DNA from: Ophiosphaerella korrae
Lineage: Eukaryota > Ascomycota > Dothideomycetes > Pleosporales > Phaeosphaeriaceae
Reading direction: 5' to 3'
Length of the DNA stretch: 64,000 nt
NCBI GenBank assembly: GCA_028456385.1
Contig: JALNQF010000043.1
Coordinates: 224,154-288,153 of the forward strand
In this document: piece by piece, positions 1 through 13,300 of the stretch
Position numbering within the stretch: position 1 is the stretch's first letter
How the letters are laid out: every line of letters starts with the position of its first letter
The notes under the pieces: model-generated
What the model saw: the letters and a program-made list of their open reading frames with translations, nothing else
Database searches by the model: none
What the model was told of the DNA's origin: nothing
Translations under genes and position numbers: made by a program

Positions 1-3000
1 ACTGAAGTCGAGTGGCTAGACCCTCAGCAGAGGCTTATGCTAGAGGTAGCTCGTGAGTCTATAGATGATGCTGGAGAAGTTGGATGGAAGGGCGCCAACA
101 TTGGTGTTTACATGGGTAACTTTACTCAAGATTGGTACGATGTCATGATTCGCGATGGACAGCGACATAGCCATGTTGCTGTTTCGACTTCGCACGACTT
201 CATGGTCTCGGAACGCATTTCTCATGAGATGGACCTGCGTGGACCAAGCTTGACTGTTCGCACGGCTTGCTCATCTGCACTCATGGGCCTCAATGAGGCT
301 TGCATGGCGATTGGAAGAGGAGACTGTGAATCTGCCATCGTTGGCGGCACCAGTTTGATCTTAGCACCGGATATGGCGGCAAGGTTGTCTGGACAGGGGG
401 TCCTTAGTCCAGATGGATCGTGCAAGACATTCTCAGCTGATGCGAACGGCTATGCACGGGGCGAAGCCGTCGTGGCGGTGTACGTAAAATCCCTAAGCGC
501 GGCACTGCGCGATCGTAACCCAATCCGATCGGTCATCTCTGGTAGTTCGGCAAACTTCGATGGAAAGACGAATCCCTTGACCATGCCTAGCGCGCCATCT
601 CAGGAAGCTTTGATTAGACGAGCTTACGCAGTTGGAGGTATCTCGGATGCCGCGAGGTCCAGGACTGCACTGTTTGAATGCCATGGTACAGGAACAAATG
701 CAGGAGACCCTGTGGAGACGGAGGCGATTGCCGCAATTTGGGGCAAAGAAGGAATCTACATCGGTGCGGTCAAACCAAATCTAGGGCATTCAGAGGGAGC
801 TTCTGGGATAACAGCTATTATCAAGGCTACCTTGTCCCTTGAGCATCGCATGATTACACCGAACATCAAGTATTTGCCTCTTAACCCCAAGATTCCTTTC
901 GAAAAGGCAAAGCTGCGAATACCTGAAGAGCTTACGCCGTGGCCCACTGATCGCGACGAGCGCGTCAGCATTCAATCATTTGGGGTCGGTGGAGCTAATG
1001 CTCACGTTATCGTTGAATCAGCAACTAGCTTTTTGGCTTCGCACCCAGAATTCGATTCAACAAAGGCAAAGTTGGTGAAGCTGGAGAACACATCTGAAGA
1101 TGAGCCGCAACTGCTCTTGTTCTCGGCAAACACTGCCCAGTCCTTAAAAGATATGGAGCAAAACTATCAGTCCTTGCTCGGCAAGACGTCATTGCCAATT
1201 TCTGATATCGCCTACACACTGGCAACTAGAAGAGAGCATCTTGCCCATAGGTCGTTTGCTGTTGCAACAAAGGACACTTTTGACTTGGGTACCTCCGTGT
1301 CATCGCGAGAGAGCGCAACGCCGAGTTTAGTCATGGTCTTTACTGGCCAGGGTGCTGCCTGGCCACAGTTTGGACGTGCGCTCCTGCTCTCAAATGCCGT
1401 ATTTGCTCAGACGATTCAGTCTCTTGATAAGCACCTGCAGAGCCTTGGGGCTGCAGCACCAAGCTGGTCAATTAGAGAGGAATTGCTCAAACCGACTAGA
1501 ACGAGCCGAGTATACGAAGCAGAGTTCTCGCAGCCTTTGTGTACAGCTCTACAATTGGGTCTAGTCGACGCTCTAGATTCTGTAGGAATTAAACCTGCTG
1601 CTGTCGTCGGTCACTCTAGTGGCGAGATTGGAGCTGCGTACGCAGCAGGAGCTTTAACGGCTCGAGAGGCTATCATTGTCGCTTTTCATCGCGGCGCTAC
1701 TACTAAGGGTAGGACAGAGCGTGGAGGTATGGCTGCAGTGGGGCTCGGTTGGGATGAGGCACAAGAGTACCTGGTTCCAGGAGTTGTCACAGCGTGCGAC
1801 AACTCGCCAAGCAGTGTAACTCTCTCTGGAGATGTAGAGAAGTTGGAGGCCGTGGTTGCGAACATCAAAGAGAGCCATCCCAATATACCTGCTACAGTCC
1901 TGAAGGTCGATAAGGCCTACCACTCACACCACATGGTAGCTCTTGGAAAAGATTACCACCAGGCTATGGTGCAATCGGGTGTTGTCGGCCAAATTCCTTC
2001 GATCCCGTTCTTCTCCAGTGTTACTGGTCATTTTCTTCATGGTACGAAAGGCGACGTGCTGGGCCCAAAGTACTGGCAAGCCAATCTAGAACGCCCTGTG
2101 CTTTTCCGACCCGCAGTTAATAGCATCCTTGAATCCGAACTTATCAAGAATGAGATTTTCCTCGAACTAGGGCCACACTCTGCACTCGCCGGTCCACTAA
2201 GACAAATTTTGACATCCAAGTCGAGCAAAGTCTCATATGTCCCTACCCTTGTACGGAGGCAAAACAGTGTTGAGAATCTGCTCCAATCCATTGGAAAGCT
2301 CTATACACTGCATGTCAACGCCGAGTTTGAGGGACTCTATCCTAATGGTACTTGCATTACTGATCTGCCTCGCTATCCATGGGATCATTCACGTAGATTC
2401 TGGGTTGAATCAAGGGTCTCTAAGGAGTGGCGTGACAAAAAGTACCCTGACCACACCCTCTTAGGATCAAAACTGCTCGAGAGCACTGATGCGGAACCAA
2501 CCTGGCGCAATCTATTGCGAGTTTCTACTGTACCCTGGGTTCTTGACCATAAGGTCGGCGACACAATCGTCTTTCCTTTGGCAGGGTACGTAGGCATGGT
2601 AGCCGAAGCCGCTCGCCAGACAACCGGTATCGAAGATGGAGTTAGTCTGCAAAAGCTTGCTGTATACAATGCCCTTGTACTTGCAGAAGATGAAGCCACA
2701 GAGGTTGTCACGAGTATGCACCGCCGACGATTGACGGATAGTGCGGACAGCGAGTGGTGGGAATTCACCGTTTCTTCTCATAATGGCCACGGATGGATCA
2801 AACACTGTACCGGGGAGGTTCGTGGAGAAACGATCGATAAGATGCAGACTCAAAATGAGACTGTGGAAGAACTTCCGCGCAAAGTTGACAGTGAAAAGTG
2901 GTATGAAGTTGGTCGCCGAGGAGGTCTAAACTATGGGCCTAAGTTCACGACTCTGGAGCAGATACGATCATCTACAGGTCGACCACGAAAGGCCACGGCT

Positions 3001-6000
3001 GCTATGCGAAACAATGTTTGGGGTGATGAAAGTCAACACTATCTCCACCCCGTCATACTCGACACTTTCTTCCAACTCACAGCTGTCTCCATCTATAACG
3101 GCGTGGGCCGACATTGGCGACGTCTGCTCGCAGCGAAAATTGACTCGTTGACCATGTTCCGCTGCACCGACAACGATCTTGCACTATCGGCCTCGTCGGA
3201 GTCTGCCGAAGGCGGCCATAAATCAATCGGATCGGTCATGGCCGGCGAAAAGATCGTATTACGGATTGTTGGTGCTCGCGACGCGCTCTTCGAGGAGACT
3301 GAAGTTAAGGATGAAGGTAGCACCGCAATCACGGCTCGATCTCAATGGGTGCCTCATATCGACTTCCAGAACATCAATGATCTCATCAAGCCACCTCAGG
3401 ATCATGATGTGGCCCTACCTCTCTTGAACGAACTAGCTCAATCTGCCATCATTCTTGCCAATCGCATTGCTCAAAGCATAAACGTGCAAACCCCTCACTT
3501 GATTAAGTACAAACATTGGCTCATGCAGCACGCACCCGCCCATATGGATGCATCAAACATGACTGCATTGGTTCGGGCCGGAGAGTCTACGGTCGAAAAA
3601 TTGCAGAATACATCTGCAGGCGGTGTGGCAGAAGCAATTGTTGCAATTTCAACCCATATCGAAGCAATTTTGAGAGGAGAAAAGAGTGGCCTGGAGGTGT
3701 TGAGTAACGATGGCGGCTTGGACCACTATGCTGAGTTTCTGCGAAATCAAGACGACTCTCGTTATACTCGAATCATCGCACAAAGCAAGCCTAACATTCG
3801 AATCCTCGAGGTTGGTGCCGGCCTTGGCGAGAAGACCTCAAGGATGTTGAACAATTTGACCAACGACGATGGTCAGCCTATGTATCCTCAATACGTGGTA
3901 GCAGATGCAACATCAGGCCTCGTGAGTGCAGCGAAAGAGAAGCTCAAGGGTGCACCCAATATGGAGTTTACCATCTTGGATATTTCCCAGAGTATCACAG
4001 AGCATGAACTGGAAGGTCGTCAGTTTGATCTTATCATTGCAGCAAACGTGCTCAACACAAGTGCCGATCTTCAGACAAGCTTGCGTAATCTCCATGAACT
4101 TCTGAGTCCTTCTGGAAGACTAGTCTTAGAAGAACCACGTTCGGGTTTGTCCTGGGCTAAATTTGCCTTGGGCACAATGCCAGGGTGGTGGTCTCATGAT
4201 CAAGACCTGGATCGGGCTGAGGAGCCCTTCATCGGTCTCGAGAGATTGGAGAAGGAACTCGTATCCGCTGGATTTACGCAGATTGATCACGTCGAATCAA
4301 ACTCGGTACTCTCCACCAGCAATATCCTAGTAGCGAGGCCTCGAATGCCGAAGATACTGAGCAAGCGAATTACTATCCTTACGGATAGCGAAAAGCCAGA
4401 GACGAATCTGGTCGCAAAGGAGCTTGAGGGACGAGGATTTGAGATCAAATATTGTCAACCAGGGCAGGCGCCACCACAAGATCAGGATGTGCTCGCACTT
4501 CTCGAGGAAGATGACCCATTCTTCGAAAATATTGATGGATCTAGGCTGTCTCAGTTCAAGTCATTTGTCAGCCAGCTAGGTAATGCCGGTCTCCTGTGGG
4601 TGACCCGGCTTTCTAGTGTTGCTTGCACTGATCCTAGATATGCACAAGCTATCGGTCTGATGCGCACACTTCGATCAGAGATGGCTCTCGATATCGCTAC
4701 TGTGGAGATTGACCAGATCAAGTCCTTAGAGGGGGCCATTGCTGTAGCCGACGTTCTAACTAAGTTCCAGTCGAGAGAAGACGATGGCGCACTTGGTCCT
4801 GATTATGAGTATGCTATTCATAACAAGCAGACAATTGTCAATCGCATATTCCCCTTCTCCATCGATAAGGAGCTTCAGGCATCCCAGGAATCAGAAGAGG
4901 CTGTTGTCACGCAATCTCAGCCAGGGCGCCTCGACACGCTTGCTTGGTCCACGAAGGCTACGCCTATTCTGAAGGATGATGAGATCGAAGTCGAGGTATA
5001 TGCAAGCGGTCTCAACTTCCGCGACGTCCTTGTAGGCATGCAGATCATTCCAGGGCGTGGTGGTCCTAAGTTCGGCTACGAAGCTGCCGGGATTGTGCGC
5101 AACGTTGGTTCAAAGGTGACTAAACTACGTGTTGGCGACCGCGCCGTTGCTGTCGGCATTAGCACATTCACAACAGTCATTACAGGAAAGGAAGTCTTCT
5201 TTGAGAAACTCCCAGATAATATTAGCTTTGTCGAAGGTTCTTGTATCCCCACTATTTTCATCACGGCTGTCTATGGTCTTATCGACTTAGCACGCCTTGC
5301 CAGAGGACAGGTACGTAACGATAATCTAACAAGGTTTCAAATTCCCAGCTAATTCTTATATAGTCTGTCCTCATCCACAGTGGTGCAGGTGGAGTTGGGC
5401 TAGCCGCTATCCAGGTGGCAAAGATGCTCGGTGCGGAAGTCTACACGACTGTTGGCAGTGAAAGCAAAGCAAACTACCTGATGGAGACATTCGGGCTTCC
5501 AAGGAACCGAATCTTCAACTCTCGAAATGACTCTTTCTTGGATGACTTGCTGCGCGAAACTGCTGGAAAAGGTGCTGATGTAGTGCTCAACTCTCTTGCA
5601 GGAGAGCTTCTGCATGCAACCTGGAAATGTGTCGCTAAGTGGGGCACCATGGTGGAAATTGGGAAGCGTGGCCTTCTTGGCAATGCTCAACTTGACATGA
5701 GCCCATTCTTAATGAACCGCAACTATTGCTGCTTGGATGTTGATCAAATGAGAGCTGAGCGGCCTGAGCTCAGTAGCCGGTATGATATTTCCTAATCACT
5801 TTCATCTTATTTAAGGCGCTAACGAGCATTTCCCCAGGGCACTAAAGTTCTCCATGGATTGTTTCGCAAAGGGTCTTTTCAAGCCGATTCGAGTAGACCG
5901 CGTTTTCAGCGCGCCTGCAGTCCTAGAAGCATTCCGATATATGCAACAGGGCAAGCACATGGGTAAAATTGTGCTTGAGATTCGCGACGAGACCGGACAA

Positions 6001-7194
6001 CTCTTAGTAAAAGATGTTGATGCTACAAAAAAGACACGTGCCGAACTCAATGGGGAAGGCTCCTACCTTCTCATTGGTGGTCTCGGTGGTCTTGGTCGCT
6101 CCATGTCGGTTTGGATAGTTGAGCGTGGTGCCAAAAACCTCATCTTCCTATCTCGGAGTGCAGGTAGCGGAAAACATGATGCCGACTTTATGAAGGAAAT
6201 AAAGAGCATGGGTTGCAGCGTCCAACTTGTTCGCGGAGATGTTGCCGATGCGAACAGCGTTGCACGTGCCATAGACGGAGCCTTAGCCCCCGTCAAAGGC
6301 ATAGTGCAGATGTCGATGGTCCTTCGCGATCAAATGTTCGAAGGGATGAACATCGACGACTGGAACGCGGTCACACGTCCGAAGGTCCAGGGTACCTGGA
6401 ACCTTCATGACGTTAGTTTGTCGAGAAATCTTGACTTGGACTTTTTCCTCTTGTTCAGTTCCTTGTCCGGAGTTCTTGGACAAGTCGGACAAGCCAACTA
6501 TGCGAGCGCCAATACGTTCCTCGACTCTTTTGCGCAGTACCGAGCTAATATGCACCTTCCTTGCACGACGATCGACCTTGGAGCTATGGAGGGTGTCGGA
6601 TACCTTTCTGACAACCAAGAACTTCTCAGGAAGATGCAGGGTACAGGTTGGCGGGTGGTGCAGGAGACAGAGCTCCTCGGAGCACTGGATTTAGCCATGA
6701 TGCCCAAGCCTACCCGCAACCATAGTACCGCTGCTAGCAACACTTTCCTTCTTGGTCTCGCTCCAACTGTCCCCCTCAGCAGCCCAGACAGTAACACTCG
6801 GTTGAGAAGGGATGTGCGCATGACTTATTACCATAACTTAGGCCATGGCAGTAACAAAGCGTCAAGTAGCTCCGCAACCGATGCGTTGCGGATTTTTATC
6901 GCTTCGGTCAAGAAAGATCCAACTCTTCTTGGATCCAAGGAGACGGCAGATTTCCTTGCAACCGAGATTGGAAAGAAATTGTTCAGTTTAGTTCTAGCTA
7001 GTGATCAGGAGGTGGACATCACCATGCGCACCGCTGACATTGGTCTGGACTCATTGGTGGCGGTCGAGCTGCAGGCGTGGTGGAAATTGAGTTTCGGCTT
7101 CGACATCAGTACTTTGGAGATGTTGAGCATGGTGACGCTCGAGGCATTGGGAAAGCGTGCTGCAGACGGGCTTGTTGCTTTATATGGTGCATAA
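1..7194 (+). CDS. Highly reducing polyketide synthase (5' partial), KS-AT-DH-MT-ER-KR-ACP
   Basis: Iterative type I PKS that builds a reduced, C-methylated polyketide. The frame is open from base 1, so the start and part of the KS lie left of the window. Exons are 1-5310, 5364-5779 and 5838-7194, giving 2360 residues here. KS has Cys90 (in RTACSSAL), His228 (HGTGT) and His263. AT has GHSSG with Ser539. DH has His850 and Asp1021 (LDTFFQ). The C-methyltransferase keeps a SAM loop at 1271-1276 (VGAGLG). ER spans about 1640-1940 with GAGGVG, so it should be active. KR begins near 1984 (GGLGGLG) and has the catalytic GQANYASAN near 2129. ACP Ser is about 2314 (GLDSL). All catalytic residues inspected are present. 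There is no thioesterase, reductase or carnitine-acyltransferase release domain, so release must come in trans, plausibly through the A-T-C protein at 15868-19128. Product identity is unknown. Confidence 0.95.
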
Positions 7195-7635
7195 AGTTAG
7201 GCCAATTGTATTTAGATTTCCTCCTCTTCAAGATTCGTTTACGTATAGAACGCTTTTGTTTAGACTCCAAACTGATTCTCCATCACTCCGAACGTGTCTG
7301 AGGAGGTCTTGTCAAATGTGATCGAAAACCTGGGTTCACACGGCTGGGTTGAATTTGGACATGCTCGCTTCAGAGTAGAGAGCCAATGGTAGATCATTTC
7401 GTCCACTCTAGAACCTGCGGTACTGACAAGTTGTTGATATCCAAAGTAAGCAACAAAACCGCGTCGCGTCCACGAGTGGCGTGTGCAACAGATCGGGCTC
7501 GGCGAAACTGGATTCCGTTGGGTCTTGGCATATCTGTCATCGAGCGTGTGCTTTGATGAGGCACTTAACATCATTCCGTTCACAGACGCATCAGTCGGCC
7601 CTAGAGCAATAGCACATATACATATTCGCAAATAA
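7195..7635. other. Intergenic, convergent 3' ends of PKS and SDR
   Basis: Both flanking genes end here. I see no coding sequence, repeat or RNA gene. It should hold the two 3' UTRs. Confidence 0.6.
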
Positions 7636-8896
7636 CTAATCCTTTGCGTTCACAGCCCTCAGCCCCATACCCTTCACAATTGGAACTTTTGTCTCTAGCT
7701 CACCCATGATCTCGTCCAAGACCATCTGCTTGACTTTCCATGCCACATCACTCGTCATGTTGGGGGTCGCCAGATCTCTATACTCGTTCTCAGAGAACAA
7801 TGACTGTATGTATCTGCCCTGGCGTAGTTACTTTCTGTCAGCTGCTGACTGTCTGCGTGTTCAGAAAACTCATGAAACAATCGTGTACCTACATGTTCGC
7901 CTTCCGTTGTACAAGCCGCCGTGACGTAAAATCTCGCTCCGTAGTCTGTTGACTTCCCCAGTGCCTTAAGGTATATCGGTACCGACAGGCGCATAATTAT
8001 AGAAGAGCTGGATATAGACCGTCCTAACTCTGAGCATACGAGACCAGGACAAACACTATTTACAATAACATCAACCCTGCTGGCGAAAACGATAAAATTA
8101 GTTTGCGCTTTCGGAGTACAGCATGAATACTTACGACCCATCCAATGCTCTAGCCCATTCACTTATGCGCTCCACGGCATAAGTCAACATCAGTTTGCTC
8201 TCAGCATAGTTTGGGTCAAGCTTTCCAGAAGTCCAATTTTGCTTGTCACTGAAATGTCTTAGAACGCCTTCATGATTTCCGATGTCTATCCAGGGTGTGA
8301 TATCGGGATCCAAATGATCCCTAGATGTAACGAACACTAGGTGTGGTCTTTTTGAGTTCACTCTGGGCTCCTCTTTCATCCATTGCAATAAGAGCAGACC
8401 TAGCAGAACAGTGCTCAAAGTGTTCACTTGAATTGTCTGCTCCCTGGAGTGAAATGTGAGCAAGGTTGAATAAGATACGCTTGGAAGGTGGGACATACCA
8501 GCCTTCAGGACTCGTCGCATAGTCAACATTGATCAATCCAGCGTTCAGAACAGCGACATCAAGTCCAGAGTTGCATATCTCGCTTTGCTTCAATCGGTCT
8601 ATGAAAGCCAGACAGGAGGAATACCGATTCATATCTAGCGCCATGGCGTGGATTCTGCCCTGCCCAACAACACCAGCACCCTCCTCGATATGATTCTTAG
8701 TGGTCTGCCCCTTCGACTCGGTCCGCGATGTTATTATTACCTTTGCTCCGAGGCGCGCAAAGTGGATTGCCGAAGCCATTCCGATACCCGCCGTTGCCCC
8801 TGTGACAAGGATCGTTTGCCCTTCGAATGACGCTGGAGCAGGCAGGGGCTCTGGCCAAACCTTGTCTCTCAAACGGCGGGGCAAGAGAAAAACCAT
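7636..8896 (-). CDS. Short-chain dehydrogenase/reductase (SDR), cluster tailoring enzyme
   Basis: NAD(P)-dependent oxidoreductase of the classical SDR type. Four exons read from the right: 8499-8896, 8135-8443, 7893-8079 and 7636-7818, giving 358 residues. The Rossmann motif TGATAGIG, the structural LNAG, the catalytic Ser (FVTSRDH) and the Tyr-x-x-x-Lys pair (NYAESK) are all present, so it should be active. The C-terminus ends with the helix typical of the retinol-dehydrogenase-like fungal SDRs. It lies tail-to-tail with the PKS and head-to-head with the ABC transporter, so a role in modifying the polyketide is inferred from position; the substrate cannot be read. The acceptor of the second intron is a NAGNAG (8075-8084), so isoforms with or without one Arg are possible. 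Confidence 0.9.
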
Positions 8897-10382
8897 GATG
8901 TAATTGTGGGTTGGTGATGAATGTGAGCGCTGTTGAGACGCTGTACTGAAAGATGTTGTATTGCAATGCTGGTCTTGGCGTTGTCCATTTGATAACTGGA
9001 ATATTATAGAGCCAAGCAGCCAGCCTTGCTCTTTTTTGTCTAGGCGGAAACCTTGGCAACCCGGACTTACGACGTCAGCCGTGTCTGACGCAATGATACA
9101 GTAATATAATAGCTTGTGTCAGATACCATCAGAGTTGGCAGACATTATAGTGGGTACTAGGAACTTCAGATACTTCGTGACCTGGTGTTCAAGAGATGCA
9201 TAACTGTCTCGGGTTCCGACTAGTTTCGAGTGCGAAACTGCACCAGTTACGTCATATCTATGAAGACATTTCAAATACCCATTCGTGAGAGAGGTGCATT
9301 GTTCATTTCTACAGTTTGGCCCATGAAATTTCTCGTCACTATATGCGAAAGTTTTCTTATCTATTCTACACAACCTGCCATGGAGCATTGGTGAAGATAG
9401 CTCAATCTAGCAGAAGTCTTTCATGTTAGCAAAATTGTCAAAAAGTGGCTTTTTAGCTAACAATTTAAGGATAGCGTACACATAACATTACCAATAGGGG
9501 AGTCGAGAATGTATCCACGTTGCAGTGCTATTTTTAGTTGATAATAAGCAGCTCCGCTAGTTGGGAGTACGCTAACAACCAGTGGGCTATGAGACTGAAT
9601 GCTAAGGTTAGCCTCAAGCTATCTAGCTACTTTTTGTGTTGCACTTATCAGGCAGAACTCTCATTCCAGACCTGTATCATTTCAATAGGTGGATGCTAGC
9701 GTCAATTGTTTTACTGAAAGGAAAGTACAAGGATGCCAGCACTAGATTTGTATGAGGAGGCTTAGCCAATCAAAAGCCAAAGAAGGTCGGGGTTCACAAA
9801 CCCGAATTACAAACAGGGTGTCATCAAACACCACTCACCGCTTATAGTACCACTTAGTTAGCATGCGAGCTACAAGAGGCCATTTGCTTGCTGTTTTTTT
9901 CACACATCAAGTCTCTTGAGACGAAAATCTTTTCGAAATTGGTAGTATACTTAAGTAGGTTGTCCGAAGAAAGAACAGAGCAAATGCGCACGATGAAGAC
10001 CTGCCTAAGTAGGTTGAAAACCACACTGCTATCGGTAGGTCCCGATCTATTTGATTCTACTCAAACCAAACCCAAATTGTGCTAAATAATGTGAATATTT
10101 AGCCCAAACATGGGTCGATCGCAAGCCTAACCAGAGCTGGCACATACAGGCTGACGCAACGAGACTCTCAATGCCTAAACTTATTACGGTTGATACGGTA
10201 TGGCTGCCAACTGATTGCTGGCTGACCGGACATACCAACTCGGATCCCGAACCCTTAGACACGGATCACACGTTACCGTGGACCAGGTTGTATTGTTATG
10301 CCTCTACATATCACCATCAGTCTATCTAATGGCTCATGCAGTGTTTTTCGTGATCCCTGTTTCCTCGTGGTAGCCAGGCACA
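8897..10382. other. Divergent intergenic region between SDR and ABC transporter
   Basis: About 1.5 kb separating the starts of two divergent cluster genes, so it should contain both promoters. It is AT-rich with many short stops in all frames. I could not identify a transcription-factor palindrome or a transposon remnant with confidence. Confidence 0.5.
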
Positions 10383-13300
10383 ATGCCCTTCACAACTGGT
10401 GAAAACAGCTTTTTGCATTTGGATTCTGAAAAATTTGATTTCAACATTCAGTTCGAGCAATTATTCTTCTCTATCATACCTTCCGCTTTGTTCGTCCTGT
10501 TATCCTTATGGCGTACTCTTGTACAGACACGAAAGCCCACCGTGGTCAACGCCCCAGTTTTTCAGAGAGTAAAAGCAGTACGTAAATGCTTGAAAAGTTA
10601 GAAACTGATACCTGACTATTCAAAAACAATAGGTCGCTATAACAGTCTATGTCGCCCTCGAGTTGACACTTCTCATAATGGCCACAATTGGGTCTATTCG
10701 TGTCACGACCATGTTCATTGCAGCATCGGCCCTCAAGCTTCTCGCAGCTGTTCTTATGATAGTCCTCAGCCTTGTTGATCACAGCAAAAGCGTTCGGCCC
10801 TCTATGTTGCTGAGCATTTACCTGTTTTTTACACTTCTTTTAGACGCTACGCAAGCAAGAACATTATTCTTGTCGTCAAAGGCGAAACCTGAGCACATTT
10901 ACAGCAACTTCTTTGTCACTACCGTAGCTGTAAAGGCTATGCTACTGCTACTGGAATCCAAGCAGAAAGCCTCTTGGATGAACTGGGATCACAAGGAGCA
11001 TAGCCCTGAGGAAACCAGCGGGATTTTCTCCCTGGGCATTTATGCCTGGCTCACCAGACTATTCCGGTTAGGATACAGCAAGATTCTGACAGTTGATGAC
11101 CTCTATCCACTCGATAGCGAAATGACGTCTAACAAACTCCACGATGCCTTCTCTGAGTACATTGACTACTCTAAACTAAGAAAGCATAAATTTGGACTAG
11201 TTAAAGTTCTAACCCGCACACTTCTAGTCCCACTGTTATTACCCATTCTTCCACGTTTAGCCTTGGTTGCTTTTACGTTGAGCCAGGCTCTCATGATTGA
11301 GAAGCTTTTGGAGTTCCTTGCTGAACCTGAACTTGACGATAACAAAGGATATGGCTTCATCGGTGCAGCCTTTTTCATTTATTCAGGCATTGCCGTCTCT
11401 ACGGGAATATACTGGTGAGTGAACCCTTTAGGAGGTAGATCATGTTGAGGGCTTCTTTGATCTTAAGCTCATGAAGCACAACGACAACCACAATATGCTT
11501 CACGTTACTTTCATCATAGCATGAGAAAGGCTGTGTGCAGTCCTGGCAAAACATTACTCTAATTTTGAGCACGAATGAGATTATTACTAACATCTTATGA
11601 CAGGTACTATCAAAATCGATTTCGAACTATGGTTAGATCTATCTTGGTCACCGAAATATTCCTCAAAGCAACAAAAGACCCTATAGGTCTCGGGGATGAT
11701 GCTGCACTGACTCTGATGAGTACCGACATAGAACGCATTAGGGTTGGGACTAGAGCATTGCATGAGACATGGGCAAGTGCACTACAAGCTGGGGTGGCCG
11801 CATGGCTGCTGTATAAGCAACTTGGCGTCGTCTTTGTCGCAGCTCTTGCTCTAGTCATCTTCTGCTTCACAGGGTTAGGGATCCTCATCAACTTCACTGG
11901 AGACTCGCAGAGAGCTTGGATGACTGGAGTTCAAAAGAGAGTTGGCCTGACAGCTACAGTCATTGCCAGTATGAAGAGCTTGAAGATATCGGGGCTCACT
12001 GCGCCCATCAGTAGCTTCGTCCAGAATCTGCGTGTCGAAGAACTTGCAGCTGGTGCCCGATTTCGAAAGATCTTCATCTGTGCAGCACTCTTTTCTTTTG
12101 TTCCTCTACTACTTAGCCCGCCGTTGACATTTGCGTTTGGTCCGCAGCCACTGACTTCCGCAGCCATGTTCACGTCTCTGGCATTGCTTACGCTCTTAAC
12201 CTATCCGCTGCAGCAAACTTTTCAAGCTGTTCCTCAAATGGTTTCCGCATTGGCCTGCATAGGTCGCATTCAGGCATATCTAGAATGTGAAAACCACAAT
12301 GATTTTCGCCGATTCTCCGCAGATCTGAGGCTCAATACAGAAAAGTTTCCTGAAAAGGATTATCACCCCTGGTATCAGTCGTCCCTAGTCATCGAAAACG
12401 GCAGATTTGGTTGGGAGAAGGATCAATTTGTCTTGCGCGATGTCAATGCTCGTTTCATTAAGTCATCGCTCACTATTGTCATTGGGCCTATCGGTTCCGG
12501 GAAATCTACGCTTTGCAAGGCCATCCTCGGCGAAATACCTTATAGTGGTGGCAATGTTATCTCCAGCACCCGGAATGCCCACATTGGTTTCTGTGAGCAG
12601 GCGGCATTTTTGTCGAATGCATCTCTCAGGGAAAACATCGTAGGATTCTCTGACTTCAATCCCGAACGTTATGCCGAGGTCATCGACGTGACAGCTTTAT
12701 CGGTGGACATAGCCGCGCTGCCACTTGGAGATTCAACAAATATTGGATCTGATGGCATTTCTTTATCGGGTGGGCAAAAACAACGAGTTGCACTTGCTCG
12801 AGCGCTTTACCTCCAGTCCGATATGCTAGTACTAGACGATATATTTAGTGGTCTAGATGCTAATACTGAGGAACATATCTTCCAAAAGGTTTTCGGGCCA
12901 GGCGGACTTCTCCGACGAAGGCGAGCTACGGTCATACTCTGCACACACAGTGTGAGGCACCTTCCTGCGGCAGATCACGTACTAGTACTCGAAAACGGTA
13001 CAATTACTGAGCAAGGCGGTTTTGGTGAGCTCATGGCCAATCCCGGTTATGTACGGCGTCTAGGACTGAAAGATTTGTCTGAAAGCGATACTATCGCCGA
13101 GGACGCGACGCTGAAGTCAAGCGATCAAGAGCTAGATCGACAACTTTTTCGGGTTGCAACACTAGAAACGCTAGCTGATGCGCCAGATACGAGTGAGTCA
13201 CGCCGCATGGGTGATAGAGCAGTATACAAGATTTACATAAAGAGTATGGGGTATCATTTTGCAGCTTTGAGTTTGTTCTTCGCGGCTCTCTTTGGCTTCT

